NCBI GenBank assembly: GCA_034111645.1 | Contig: JAWUWW010000042.1 | Coordinates: 62,001 to 126,000 of the forward strand | Length of the DNA stretch: 64,000 nucleotides | Origin: CANLBN01 sp034111645 | GTDB taxonomy: Bacteria; Pseudomonadota; Gammaproteobacteria; Pseudomonadales; Cellvibrionaceae | Reading direction: 5' to 3' | Part shown: one piece after another, positions 43,804 through 53,931 of the stretch | Layout: every line of letters begins with the position of its first letter | How positions within the stretch are numbered: position 1 is the first letter of the stretch | The notes under the pieces: generated by a model | Seen by the model: the letters and a program-made list of their open reading frames with translations, nothing else | Database searches by the model: none | What the model was told of the DNA's origin: nothing | Position numbers and translations under genes: made by a program

Positions 43804-44047
43804 CTTACTTAAGTGACTCGTTTTAGTAATAGACAAATAATTTTCTTGACGATTCAGTGCAGTTAAAGTTTATCAATAGAGCTTAAAAATTTAGTCATTA
43901 AATTAATAATCGAGCGCGCGAGTAATTACAGCACTAGATTCTCAATTCATAAATATAATTAGGCTGTTAATATTAAACAATCATAATTTTGTGCAAACTA
44001 TAATCTAATCAGTCTTTAAGTCCAAATAAGCGGTCAACCAAAGTAGG

Positions 44048-44419
44048 CTAGCGTTCAACTAAGACAGAACATTGTGCATGTCGTACAACTTTGCCCGCTG
44101 TAGAGCCCAATAAATAATCTTGGAGCTCAGGTTTGCTAGAGTTTATTAAAATTAAGTTAGCGCCGTGCTCTTTAGCTGACTCAATAATATTATGATAAGA
44201 AGATCCATTATGGCGAACCTCTATCTCTGCTTCCACTCCAGATTTCTCTATCCATTGAGCCAGTGTTTCTTTTGTCGTTGATACAATATAAGGCACAGAT
44301 TCAAGCACATGCAATAAGATAACGCGACCATTATCAGACAGTTGCGCGGCTTTTTTTAATGATCGAATAGTTGCAGCTTCATCCGAAAAGTCGGTAGGAA
44401 CAATGATCGTATTATACAT
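44048..44419 (-). CDS. UspA-family universal stress protein, short form
   Basis: This 123-residue protein starts MYNTIIVPTDFSDEA, the usual UspA first strand and Asp, and ends LLGSTAGKVVRHAQCSVLVER, the family C-terminus. It is shorter than typical members (140-150). The nucleotide-binding loop, normally Gly-x2-Gly-x9-Gly-Ser, has lost its first glycines here (NSSKPELQDYLLGS), so ATP binding is doubtful and the protein may belong to the non-ATP class. It may act in stress survival. It stands alone. Confidence 0.85.
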   Translation of the reverse strand: MYNTIIVPTDFSDEAATIRSLKKAAQLSDNGRVILLHVLESVPYIVSTTKETLAQWIEKSGVEAEIEVRHNGSSYHNIIESAKEHGANLILINSSKPELQDYLLGSTAGKVVRHAQCSVLVER

Positions 44420-45448
44420 TTGATATCTCCCGTGAGAATAAAATCTTAAAATGTGACACTAATTATTTCAAACTTATCTTTATTAATCTGAAGCATACCC
44501 TTAATAATTTGATCAAGGATTGATATAAATCAACTATTTAAAGTTATTTTTAGATCTTGGCTATAAGATAATAATTTGAGCTTTTAAATATTCAATTAAA
44601 AGATTAAGCTCCCTAAGCTACTAGTTAATCTCCCTTTTGCATGAAAATAATTGCATTTTTACATAATTAATGCAACTAGCTTGCTCGCTTCTGTCTTGTC
44701 AGCAGTCTATTAATTTGCAGTGGCAGAGATCTTGTAGTAAATTGATTGTATATATTTAATGGGTGTCATTGTAAATCTAAAATAAACAGATAATAATTAA
44801 GCTTAAATTAGATTAATTTGATGCTATTAATACTTTTAATAATTGAAATCAAAACCTAAAGAGAATATAAAGATAGTTCTTAAGATGGGTTCTAACCGAT
44901 GACTAAGTTACTGTGACTATCAGAAATTATAAAAATAAAAAATGGTTATGTTGCTAATTTACACCAAGTTTAAATAAGAGTGATCAGCCAAAGAATTTAA
45001 AATATCTCTGCAGAAGATAAATAATAATATAAAAATAGCGATAATTACGCTTAAAATATCAAAAAACAATTAATTCAGCTAAAACATAAAAAGCATGTAA
45101 GGAATTTAACGTATTATTATCAACAAAAAAAAATGTTAAATTTTATTTATATTTAAAGTTCTTGTTGGCAACGCTAAAGATTTTTTTAAAAAACATTGAT
45201 TTCATATAACTATTAGAAATTATAGGTGCATCCACTTATAGCAAATGAATTCAGTATATCGAAAGCTAACAACTAGCTATGCTGTACGCATAGGGCGCTC
45301 TTTTTCCATAATGTTTAATATGAACTCTATATAAGGCATTTATATTCACTTGTTAGCCACTTAAATCTACAGTGATTATAGCTACATTCATTATTCAGTT
45401 ATGATCATCCAAGTTCAATAATAAAATAAAACGATAAGGATGCTATTT
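44420..45448. other. 1-kb AT-rich non-coding region
   Basis: No ORF with a ribosome-binding site, no tRNA and no strong hairpin is seen in about 1,030 bases. I checked for a glycine riboswitch before the amino-acid symporter and found nothing like its conserved cores. The promoters of usp (left) and the symporter (right) must lie here. Confidence 0.45.
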
Positions 45449-47002
45449 ATGAGTAAAATAAATCGATATCTGACAGGCATAGTTTTGATATCTATGTCCA
45501 TCAGTGCTAACGCGCAAAATGCTGAGCCAGGCTCTTTTAATGCAATTATTTCAGGTATAAGTACCACCGTAGATACTTTCTTTAATGACTATTTAGGTTG
45601 GTTTGCAGGTTTAATTTTTACCAGTGTCCCTGTTAATGGAACAGGATTTCCTTTAATTGTGGGTTGGCTTTTTATTGCCGCCTTGATTTTTACATTTTAT
45701 TTCGGTTTTGTGCAGTTTAAGCAATCTGGTTTAGCGTTAGCGATTGTTAGCGGTAAATTTACAGATCCAAATTCAAAACATGATGGTGAAGTTTCTCATT
45801 TCCAAGCATTAACAACAGCTTTATCGGGTACAGTAGGCCTAGGTAATATTGCTGGCGTGGGTGTGGCTGTTGCTATTGGTGGGCCAGGCGCTACGTTTTG
45901 GATGATAATGTGTGGTTTGTTTGGTATGGCCTCAAAATTTTTCGAATGTACTTTGGGTGTAAAATATAGAACAGTTTTACCATCAGGCGCTATATCTGGT
46001 GGACCCATGTACTACTTGCGTGATGCGATGGCTGAGCGAGGTTTTGGAGGTTTGGGTAAATTCTTGGCGGTTGGTTTTGCTTTGATGTGTATTTTAGGCG
46101 CAATTGGTGGCGGCAACATGTTCCAAGCCAATCAGGCTCATGCAATGCTAACTTATGCTTTTGAGGTTCCTGCTGAGTATGGAATTATTACCGGTATTGT
46201 TCTTGCGGCATTAGTATTCTCAGTTATCGTAGGTGGCATGCCTTCAATTGCATCGGTGACTGAAAAAATTGTTCCTTACATGGCCGCTTTATATGTGGGT
46301 ATGGGCATTATCGTTATTTTGGTTAACTTTAATCAAATAGGCATGGCATTTTCTGCAATATTCGCAGGCGCATTTACCGGCGCAGGTGTAGCTGGTGGTG
46401 TTATCGGAGCCTTGATACAAGGTTTAAAGCGAGCAACATTCTCTAATGAAGCTGGTATTGGTTCGGCAGCTATTGCTCACTCTGCAGTTAAAACTGAAGA
46501 GCCCATTACCGAGGGTTTAGTAGCTACATTAGAGCCTTTCATCGATACAGTAGTTATTTGTACAATGACAGCATTGGTGATTACTATTGCGGGTCTAAAC
46601 CTTGCTCCATTTGATGGCGCTGGTCTAACTGGTGTTCAGTTGACCGCTGCTTCGTTTGAATCATCGGTTGGCATATTTAAATACTTCTTGGCTTTAGCGG
46701 TGATCATGTTTGCATTTTCAACGATGATCTCATGGTCTTACTATGGTCTTAAAGCTTGGACATATTTGTTTGGTGAGGGTAAAAGTACAGAGATAGTATT
46801 TAAATTAATGTTTTGTTTCTTTGTTGTTGTAGGTGCAACTATTCAATTTGGCGCCGTTATCGATTTCTCTGATGCAGCAATATTTGCAATGTCTATCTTT
46901 AATATTATTGGTTTATATTTCTTAATGCCGGTTGTTAAAGCTGAATTAATATCTTTTGTTGCGCGTGTTAAATCAGGTGAAATTAAAAGATATGAAAAAT
47001 AA
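45449..47002 (+). CDS. Sodium:alanine/glycine symporter, AgcS family
   Basis: The 517-residue membrane transporter has a signal-like first segment (LTGIVLISMSISANAQ) and about eleven helices. The AgcS signatures are ALTTALSGTVGLGNIAGVGVAVAIGGPGATFWM, GGPMYYLRDAM, IGGGNMFQANQA and FSNEAGIGSAAIAHSA. It imports alanine or glycine with sodium. An ATG three codons earlier (45440) is in frame, but AAGGA at 45435-45439 lies eight bases before the ATG at 45449, so the latter is chosen. A terminator follows. Sodium coupling fits a marine or brackish habitat. Confidence 0.93.
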   Translation: MSKINRYLTGIVLISMSISANAQNAEPGSFNAIISGISTTVDTFFNDYLGWFAGLIFTSVPVNGTGFPLIVGWLFIAALIFTFYFGFVQFKQSGLALAIVSGKFTDPNSKHDGEVSHFQALTTALSGTVGLGNIAGVGVAVAIGGPGATFWMIMCGLFGMASKFFECTLGVKYRTVLPSGAISGGPMYYLRDAMAERGFGGLGKFLAVGFALMCILGAIGGGNMFQANQAHAMLTYAFEVPAEYGIITGIVLAALVFSVIVGGMPSIASVTEKIVPYMAALYVGMGIIVILVNFNQIGMAFSAIFAGAFTGAGVAGGVIGALIQGLKRATFSNEAGIGSAAIAHSAVKTEEPITEGLVATLEPFIDTVVICTMTALVITIAGLNLAPFDGAGLTGVQLTAASFESSVGIFKYFLALAVIMFAFSTMISWSYYGLKAWTYLFGEGKSTEIVFKLMFCFFVVVGATIQFGAVIDFSDAAIFAMSIFNIIGLYFLMPVVKAELISFVARVKSGEIKRYEK

Positions 47003-47032
47003 ATAATTATTTGCCAATGTTCTATCTAACTA

Positions 47033-47060
47033 AAAAGTCCGCTCCGGTGGGCTTTTTTTA
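47033..47060 (+). terminator. Intrinsic terminator after the symporter
   Basis: AGTCCGC (47036-47042) pairs with GTGGGCT (47047-47053), two pairs being G-U, over a TCCG loop, followed by seven Ts. Confidence 0.8.
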
Positions 47061-47070
47061 TGAGGATTCC

Positions 47071-47133
47071 ATGACAAATATTGATGCCTATTTAACAAGT
47101 AATTTAAAGCTAATGCGAAAGGGAAATCTGTAA
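47071..47133 (+). CDS. Possible 20-residue leader ORF
   Basis: An ATG with GAGG eight bases upstream opens a 20-codon frame (MTNIDAYLTSNLKLMRKGNL). Its stop overlaps the ATG of the next gene by one base (TAATG), the geometry of translational coupling. It may be a true leader peptide or chance; no homologue is known to me. Confidence 0.3.
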   Translation: MTNIDAYLTSNLKLMRKGNL

Positions 47134-47696
47134 TGAAGATAAAAGATACTCCGATAGATATCAGTAGAACGCTGATAGATAATGGGCCAAAGTTCAGATC
47201 ACATAAAATTATTTTCGATGATAACGTCGCTTATCTCAAGCCCACTATAAGTTCGTTAGCATTTTGCCTGATATATATTATTGTAGGTTTGTTTTTATTA
47301 ACACTTGCAGTGATTGTCTATATTAATAAGAATCAAGTTGATCTTACAATCTTTTTAGGCGCGCTTGGGGTAGCAATTACTACCTTTGGATTTACATTAA
47401 CAAAGCCTTTTTTTAAGCATATTGTTTTCGATAAAAACAAAGGGTATTTTAAAAATAATATAGACCGTGCAGTTAAGATCAAAAATATTACTTCTTTACA
47501 AATAGTCAATAAAATAATCACTAGTAAACATGCTCTTGGTTACCCTTGTTATGAACTTAATTTGCTCACTAAGAATGGACGAAGAGTTAATGTTCTTAAC
47601 CATAATGATCTTGATCAACTAAAAAGTGATGCAGAGAAACTTGCAGCTTTTTTATCTGTCGAGCTGATGGATTTACAGCGTGAGATAGTTTTATAA
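47133..47696 (+). CDS. Two-helix membrane protein, unknown function
   Basis: I do not recognise this 187-residue protein. An N-terminal soluble part (1-42) is followed by two membrane helices (FCLIYIIVGLFLLTLAVIVYI and FLGALGVAITTFGFTL). The C-terminal cytoplasmic part has strand-rich segments (HIVFDKNKGYFKN, IKNITSLQIVNK, CYELNLLTKNGRRVNVL), the pattern of bacterial PH-like or DUF-type membrane-anchored domains. Its ATG overlaps the stop of a 20-codon ORF. No neighbour suggests a role. Confidence 0.65.
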   Translation: MKIKDTPIDISRTLIDNGPKFRSHKIIFDDNVAYLKPTISSLAFCLIYIIVGLFLLTLAVIVYINKNQVDLTIFLGALGVAITTFGFTLTKPFFKHIVFDKNKGYFKNNIDRAVKIKNITSLQIVNKIITSKHALGYPCYELNLLTKNGRRVNVLNHNDLDQLKSDAEKLAAFLSVELMDLQREIVL

Positions 47697-47976
47697 ATTT
47701 AAAGAAATTAAAATGTAAATAATAAAATTCTAACCATATTTTCTGTTAACAATTATATAAAAAGCTGAATTTACCGTTTTTAAAGTTAAATTGAATACTA
47801 AAAATAAATCGTTACTAGAATGATATGCGGAGTAAAAATACAATTGCCTTATATATTGAATAGTTAAATTTTAATACTAGAGATTAAAAGGTATTAATAG
47901 ATATAATATTCATAGGGGTTTTCGTAAATTCGGCTGAGTTCTCTGTAAGCTATTTAAAATAAAAACTAGGCCTTAA

Positions 47977-48687
47977 ATGACAAATCGTCAATCAAACATA
48001 ATTTTTTACAGCGTTATATCTATTATAATTTATGCATTAATATTAAACATATTTTACCCACAAATTTTTGAGAATTTATCAAAAAATAAAGAAGAGCTTG
48101 CCATACAGGAGGCTATGAATAGCGGAGAATATAATAAAGCGCTAGTTATTTATCAGCAATTAGCAAAAGAAAGAGTCAACGATGACAAAGAAGTTAATGA
48201 CGAAACGACAGTAATGTATGAACAAATGGCAAACATATATTCTTTAATCGGTAACAAGGTAGAAGAAAAAAACTATTATTTGAAATCGTTATATATAAAG
48301 AAGAAATTGAATACAAAGGATATCTTTAGCTTTGCAAATACTTACTATAAGTTGGGATTGATTGCTGAAGAAGACGGGCAATATGATCAAGCGCAAATGT
48401 ATTATGAAGAATCATTATTTAAAAGATTAGGTGGTGCAAAAAAAGAAAAAGAAGAGCAGGGTATAATTACAGGCATGCATCAATCTCGCCTTAACTATGT
48501 AAGATTAAATAATGAGGAAACTATTACTACCTTTAAAAAATTAGGCTCAATACATAATATTAAAAAAGACTACGCGACTGCAAAAAATTATTATGAGAGG
48601 GCTTTGGCTGCCAGCACAGTTACGTTTGGAGAAGACACTCCTGAAACTTTAGAAATAATCAGATTATTGAAAGAATCATCACTTTAG
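47977..48687 (+). CDS. Membrane-anchored TPR-repeat protein
   Basis: This 236-residue protein has one N-terminal membrane helix (IIFYSVISIIIYALILNIFY). Helical pairs of TPR type follow from about residue 48: MNSGEYNKALVIYQQLAK, ANIYSLIGNKVEEKNYYLKSL, YYKLGLIAEEDGQYDQAQMYYEESL and IKKDYATAKNYYERALAA. At least four repeats are visible. TPRs mediate protein binding, here facing the periplasm or the cytoplasm depending on topology. It has no operon partner. The function is unknown. Confidence 0.75.
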   Translation: MTNRQSNIIFYSVISIIIYALILNIFYPQIFENLSKNKEELAIQEAMNSGEYNKALVIYQQLAKERVNDDKEVNDETTVMYEQMANIYSLIGNKVEEKNYYLKSLYIKKKLNTKDIFSFANTYYKLGLIAEEDGQYDQAQMYYEESLFKRLGGAKKEKEEQGIITGMHQSRLNYVRLNNEETITTFKKLGSIHNIKKDYATAKNYYERALAASTVTFGEDTPETLEIIRLLKESSL

Positions 48688-49093
48688 CCCTGGATATTAA
48701 CTGCTTAGCCCAGTGAATTAACTGCGAATAATCCTAGGCACTCTACCTAAAAAGACCTTATAAAAATTAATAACCTATTAATTACCTTATAGCCATCTAC
48801 GGCATCTATTCCCTTAAATAACTTCATTAAGTTTGCATATCTAATAGTTTTGTCGGTATCAAGATCTTTGGTTGTTAACGCTTGAATTTAGAGCAATTAT
48901 GTTGATTATCGCGCTGCTTTCATTATTAGATAAAGCAATCGCAACTAAACGATTGGCAAGATTGAGTCTGCCAAATACAGTATAAATCTTATTGTTTGCA
49001 AAAACTTAAAAGTAGACGATACTAGTTTGAGAAAGGGAAAAGTTTATTTGTTCATTTGGATCAATGTAGATGCCGACAATATAAGGAGTTAAG
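48688..49093. other. Intergenic region, possible decayed minus-strand ORF
   Basis: No intact gene. On the minus strand between about 49004 and 48747, two adjacent open stretches in different frames read TVFGRLNLANRLVAIALSNN, and DLDTDKTIRYANLMKLFKGI followed by DAVDGYKVINRL, which look more protein-like than chance. Neither has a start codon with a ribosome-binding site. This could be a remnant gene. Confidence 0.3.
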
Positions 49094-51429
49094 GTGAAGA
49101 TAAAAACAAAGCTTATAGTGGGTTCTTTAACGCTTGTCATTACCGGAATTGCCATCATTAGCTTTATGGCAAATTACATTGCACAAAAAACCTCGACAGA
49201 GGCGATGAGTGAACTGGCACAGGATAAGCTTTCTTCCGCTTTAGAGTTCAAAAAGGCTTATATCACCGGCTATCTCAATAGTCTTAGCAATCAAATAGAG
49301 TTACTTGCACGAGAACAAAATACTGATGCTGCTAACTACTTCTTCCTCAATGCGCTAGATACATATAATACTCAGAGTTCGCTGCCAAAAGGCGGAAAAG
49401 AAGAAATTATCGCTTACTATCAGCAAAACTTTGAAATACCCTATAACAAAAATAATATAGAGCCAGCCCCAACTCCAACGGAGTACTTTAAGGCTTTTGA
49501 TGATAATCAATGGCTACAGCAATATCATTATATTGTTCAAAACCCCAATTCAATTGCTGAAAAATATAAGATGGATACACCCGTTAATGATTTCTCATCG
49601 GGTTATTCGAACGGTCATAGTGGCTACCATACAATATTTAAAAAATACGCAGAAAAATCTGGCTATGGTGATATTTATTTGATCGATGATCAAGGTAGAG
49701 TCACTTATTCTCTAAATAAAGGTTTTGAATTTGGAACATCAATCATTGATGGCCCTTTTGCTGATACAGGTCTAGGTCGTGCTTATCAAGCGGCTCTTAA
49801 CGTGAAGCAAGGAGAAATTGTAGTCGAAGATTTTAGTGCTTATGCGCCATTATTTGGCGCCCCTGCAGCTTTTATCGCCTCACCATTGGTTAAGTTTAAA
49901 CGTGTTCGAGGGGCCTTTATTGTTCAGTTACCTATTAAAGTGATTGATTCAATAATGACGAATAATAAACAATGGAAGAAGGTAGGCTTAGGAGATTCAG
50001 GTGAAACCTATCTAGTAGGGCCAGACAGTAGATTGAGAAATACTCAACGCTTAGAGCATGAAATTTTGACGTCTATATTGAAAAACTCAAAAAATTTAAC
50101 AATGAATATCCTCAACCTATCGATAAAATAGTATCAAGTGGATCTGGTATTGGACTGCAAAAAGTCGATACAAGCTCAACGCGGGCGGCCCTTAATGGAG
50201 CAGCCGGTTTTGACATCATTACTCAGATCGGTGGACGAAAAGTGCTTTCTGCCTACTCTCCGATTAATGTAAAGTTTTTCGACTGGGCTATTATTAGTGA
50301 GATGGATTACGTTGAGGCCTTTGCCAGTACCGCTAAAATTTCAAATACCTTAAATCGTTATCTGATTTTTTTTGCGGTAGTGGTCATTGCCTTATCGATC
50401 ATATTTATCCTTTTTTTAGCGAACCTTATTTTTAAACCCATTAATTCTGTTGCACTCAAAATGCACGAAATAGCCGACGGCAATGGCAGTCTATCAAGTC
50501 GGTTAGACGACAGTGGCAATAACGAGATTAGTGATTTCGCAAATGGTTTTAATTCATTTGCCTCCAAACTAGAGCATATTGTTAACCAAACAATTTCTGC
50601 CTCTGAATCGTTGATTAAGCAAAGCGACCAATTAATTAATCTGTCTCAAAAAGGCAAGCAACAATCTATTGTTCAAACCGATGAAATTGATGGCATCATT
50701 AACTCCGTCGAAAAAATTTCGGCTAGTATTGGGGTTAATGCAGAACATGCTAAAACTACCTCCAAAGTTGCTGCCAAAGCAAATGAAAAGGCTCAAGCGG
50801 GTAAGTCGGCGACATCAGCGGCGATTGTTGCTATTCGCTCAGTATCTAAGGAGGTAGAAAATACTGCACAGGCGTTAAAAATTCTGGAAGCAGAGTCAAA
50901 TAATGTATCAAAAGTTCTCTCGGTTATTGACTCTATCTCCGATCAAACCAACCTGTTGGCGCTCAATGCTGCAATTGAAGCGGCTAGGGCAGGAGAGCAT
51001 GGGAGGGGATTCGCCGTTGTTGCTGATGAAGTAAGAAGCCTTTCTCAAAAAATACAAAAAGAGACACACAGTATTTACGAAACAATTGGCAATTTACAAA
51101 CAGGCACCTTGAAAGCAGTTGAAGTTATGCAGCAAAGTATCGATAAAACTATTATTGGCGTTACGTTATCAACCGAGGCCGGGCAAATACTAGATATGGT
51201 AGTAGAAAGCAGTCGAGAGATCACTGAGATGAATAAAGAAATCGCTACTACAACAAATAACCAAACTGATATTATTCACTCTATTGAGTCAAATATTGAA
51301 TCTACTTCAAAAATCACCCATCAATCGACACAGCTTTCCATTGAGATCGACCAAATTGGCCAACAAATCTCACAGTTAGCGAACGAGCTTAAACAGCTTG
51401 TTATGCTATTTTCAACTAACAAAAAATAA
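49094..51429 (+). pseudogene. Methyl-accepting chemotaxis protein, frameshifted
   Basis: The 5' part (49094-50131, GTG start with AAGGAG) encodes a first membrane helix and a large periplasmic dCache-type sensor. The 3' part, open in the next frame from about 50060 to 51429, encodes the end of the sensor, a second helix (YLIFFAVVVIALSIIFILFL), HAMP and a full signalling domain with the hairpin tip NLLALNAAIEAARAGEHGRG. The frames meet near 50061-50067 (AAATTTT). One added A there gives ENFDVYIEKLKKF and joins them into a 778-residue receptor. So this is a one-base deletion, a sequencing error in a homopolymer, or less likely programmed slippage. The ligand is unknown. Confidence 0.85.
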
Positions 51430-51603
51430 TTGTAGGACTAGGGTAGGTAATCAAACTCGAAATTATTTAGATTGCTGAGCTTTTCTTTTTTAATTTTTAA
51501 GTTGAATAGAGGAGTTAATTTTTGGGGTTATCATTTGATTATTGTAAGAATTGCCCTCGCAGATATGTTTGGGCAATTCCTCAATTCAAAAAACTGTAAG
51601 CTA

Positions 51604-51849
51604 CTAAATATTTAGTAATGCTTTAGCTTCGTTTAATGCTTTAACAGATCCAGCATGATCTCCAGACTTGTGCATCATTTCGCCTTGAGCGCGTAGCTCT
51701 TTCACTTTTGCCATATCGTCCATGCTAAGACTTGCAGTTGCCATAGCAGCATCTACCTGTTTCATATCTAATGGGCAGCTGCCAGCAAAGGCCATGCTTG
51801 TGGATAAAATAGCAGTTAACGCAAACGCACTTATAATTGTTTTTTTCAT
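51604..51849 (-). CDS. Small exported helical protein
   Basis: The 81-residue protein has a signal peptide (MKKTIISAFALTAILSTSM then AFA-GS) and a mature part of about 59 residues that starts GSCPLDMKQVDAAM and is otherwise helical (DDMAKVKELRAQGEMMHKSGDHAGSVKALNEAKALLNI). The second half has the length and pattern of a single TPR-like helical pair. GGGGA lies before the ATG. I do not know the family name; similar small periplasmic proteins occur in many gammaproteobacteria. Confidence 0.7.
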   Translation of the reverse strand: MKKTIISAFALTAILSTSMAFAGSCPLDMKQVDAAMATASLSMDDMAKVKELRAQGEMMHKSGDHAGSVKALNEAKALLNI

Positions 51850-52066
51850 GATTTAATCCCCAAAGTTATAATAACCAATAAATTTTTATTGGACTGGTTA
51901 GCCAAATTTAGTGTTCTTTTAATAACAATTTTATTTGTTACGGAGCATGTACGAAAAATTTACAATGTAGGTTCACAAAAGGCTTAAAAGTGACTAAAAA
52001 TACTATTTCAGAACAGAGCCTGGAGTTCACCTTATCTAAACCTGACATTGATAATGTTAGACACAA

Positions 52067-52486
52067 TTAGTTACTGGTTTTATCTGTCTCGGGACTAACA
52101 CTTTTTTCAATTTTCGAGGCAGTATTTGCAATAGCTTCAGCACTATAAGATTTTGCTCTTTGCAATTGCTGACTAGAAGAATCAAGGGCATCAGCAGCAG
52201 CTTGCTGTACTTTATTAGCTGCATCTGAAGCAGCTTGCTGTGCATTTGCAGCAGCTTCTTTAGCCGCTTTTTTGGCATTCTCTGCTGCCTCTATAGCGTC
52301 TGCTTTTATTTTGTTGGCGGCATCTATTGCCGCCTGTTTGGTTTGCTCTGCTGCACTTTTTAGGTCTTCTCCAGCATTGTTTAACTCTGTGTTAATTTTT
52401 GCTGTTGTCGTTGACTCTTTTTCGCTACATGCTGTTAGGGTTGCGAGTACAATGATTAAAGGTAATGTTAGTTTTATAAAACTCAT
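52067..52486 (-). CDS. Ala/Lys-rich helical lipoprotein
   Basis: This 139-residue lipoprotein has the signal MSFIKLTLPLIIVLATLTAC with lipobox TLTAC (Cys20). The mature chain is one long amphipathic helix of 11-residue-type repeats rich in Ala, Lys, Asp and Gln (AAEQTKQAAIDAANKIKADA, AAENAKKAAKEAAANAQQAA), much like LEA or apolipoprotein-type repeats. It may coat membranes or the cell wall, or stabilise proteins under stress. It has no near neighbour on the strand, and no function is claimed. Confidence 0.72.
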   Translation of the reverse strand: MSFIKLTLPLIIVLATLTACSEKESTTTAKINTELNNAGEDLKSAAEQTKQAAIDAANKIKADAIEAAENAKKAAKEAAANAQQAASDAANKVQQAAADALDSSSQQLQRAKSYSAEAIANTASKIEKSVSPETDKTSN

Positions 52487-52701
52487 TTTAAAGCCTACGC
52501 TATTAGTTAAAAAGTTAATGTATTATAAATGTTTTATTGGTTTAAAGATTGTTGATTTTTGCGAGTCTACGCCTTTGAGGTACTGCACACCATAATAATT
52601 TATAGCTGTGCTTACTTATTCAAATTAAGGCGAAACACACTCAACTTAATGCCATTTTAACCGACTCTACTTATATCGTTACCAATCTGTAAAATAGACT
52701 C

Positions 52702-53931
52702 ATGCTAAATTTTATCTGGATTTTCTTTTTTGTATCGGCCTTTATAGTGGCATTAGTCAAGCTATTGGTTTTTGGTTATACCCAGATATTTAGCCAGATG
52801 ATGACGGCGATGTTTAGCTTATCTAAAACCGCATTTGAAATTTCATTAGGCTTGACCGGTGTTTTAGCATTATGGCTAGGCATTATGAAGATTGGTGAGC
52901 GTAGTGGCTTTATTCAAATACTGACAACTTGGCTTAGCCCACTGTTTACTCGCTTGATGCCCGAAGTCCCCAAAAATCACCCCGCTTTAGGGGCGATAGT
53001 AATGAATATGTCGGCCAATGTCTTAGGCTTAGATAACGCGGCAACCCCTTTGGGCATTAAGGCGATGCAAGAACTGCAAAAGCTCAACCCACACAAAGAT
53101 ACCGCCAGCAATGCCCAAATTTTATTTTTAGTGATTAACACCTCGGCGGTAACTTTGTTTCCTGTCACCATATTTACTTATCGTGCCCAAATGGGGGCTG
53201 CGAATCCTACCGATGTGTTTATTCCTATTTTAATCGCAACTTATGCATCGACGTTAATGGGTTTACTCACGGTGGCGGCGGTACAAAAAATCAATTTATT
53301 CGATAAAGTGATATTGGCTTATTTAGGCGGGTTTTCTGCGGTTGTATTTGGTTTGCTGGCTTATTTTTCAGGCTTGTCTCAGGCCGATATGCTAGAGCAA
53401 TCTGCATTGATCAGTAATGTCACTTTGTTTTCGTTAGTAATGCTATTTATTGTCGGTGCGATCATTAAAAAGGTGGATGCCTATGATGCGTTTATTGATG
53501 GCGCTAAAGAAGGCTTTAATACGGCTATAATGATCATTCCTTATTTAGTGGCTATGTTGGTGGCCATTGGCGTGTTTCGCGCCAGTGGTGCATTAGATTT
53601 ATTAGCAGATGGCCTTCGCAGTGTCGTTTTATCGCTAAACATGGATGACCGTTTTATTGATAGCTTGCCTACCGCTTTAATGAAGCCTTTTAGTGGGAGC
53701 GGGGCTAGGGCGATGATGATCGATACCATGCAAGTGCACGGTGCCGATTCGTTTGCAGGGCGCTTATCATCAATAGTGCAGGGGAGCACCGAGACGACCT
53801 TTTATGTCTTAGCCGTATACTTCGGCTCTGTCGGCATTAAAAAAATCCGTCACGCTGCAGCTTGTGGCTTGGCTGCCGATGCAGCGGGTATTATGGCTGC
53901 AATTGCTATTGCTTATTGGTTTTTTGGTTGA
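52702..53931 (+). CDS. Fused SpmA-SpmB-like nucleoside-recognition (Gate) membrane protein
   Basis: The 409-residue integral membrane protein has about ten helices and two Gate/nucleoside-recognition domains. The first half (residues 1-200) is SpmA-like, with GAIVMNMSANVLGLDNAATPLGIKAMQELQ and NTSAVTLFPVTIFTYRAQMGA. The second (205-409) is SpmB-like, with KEGFNTAIMIIPYLVAMLVAIGVFRASGA and GADSFAGRLSSIVQGSTETTFYVLAVYFG. In Bacillus these are two spore-maturation proteins; in non-spore-formers the fused form has no established role and may be a transporter. The DNA is less AT-rich than the preceding genes. No clear ribosome-binding site is seen before the ATG. Confidence 0.88.
   Translation: MLNFIWIFFFVSAFIVALVKLLVFGYTQIFSQMMTAMFSLSKTAFEISLGLTGVLALWLGIMKIGERSGFIQILTTWLSPLFTRLMPEVPKNHPALGAIVMNMSANVLGLDNAATPLGIKAMQELQKLNPHKDTASNAQILFLVINTSAVTLFPVTIFTYRAQMGAANPTDVFIPILIATYASTLMGLLTVAAVQKINLFDKVILAYLGGFSAVVFGLLAYFSGLSQADMLEQSALISNVTLFSLVMLFIVGAIIKKVDAYDAFIDGAKEGFNTAIMIIPYLVAMLVAIGVFRASGALDLLADGLRSVVLSLNMDDRFIDSLPTALMKPFSGSGARAMMIDTMQVHGADSFAGRLSSIVQGSTETTFYVLAVYFGSVGIKKIRHAAACGLAADAAGIMAAIAIAYWFFG

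Noticed and set aside
44420..45448. Glycine riboswitch before the amino-acid symporter
   Set aside because: None of the conserved GC-rich core segments is present.
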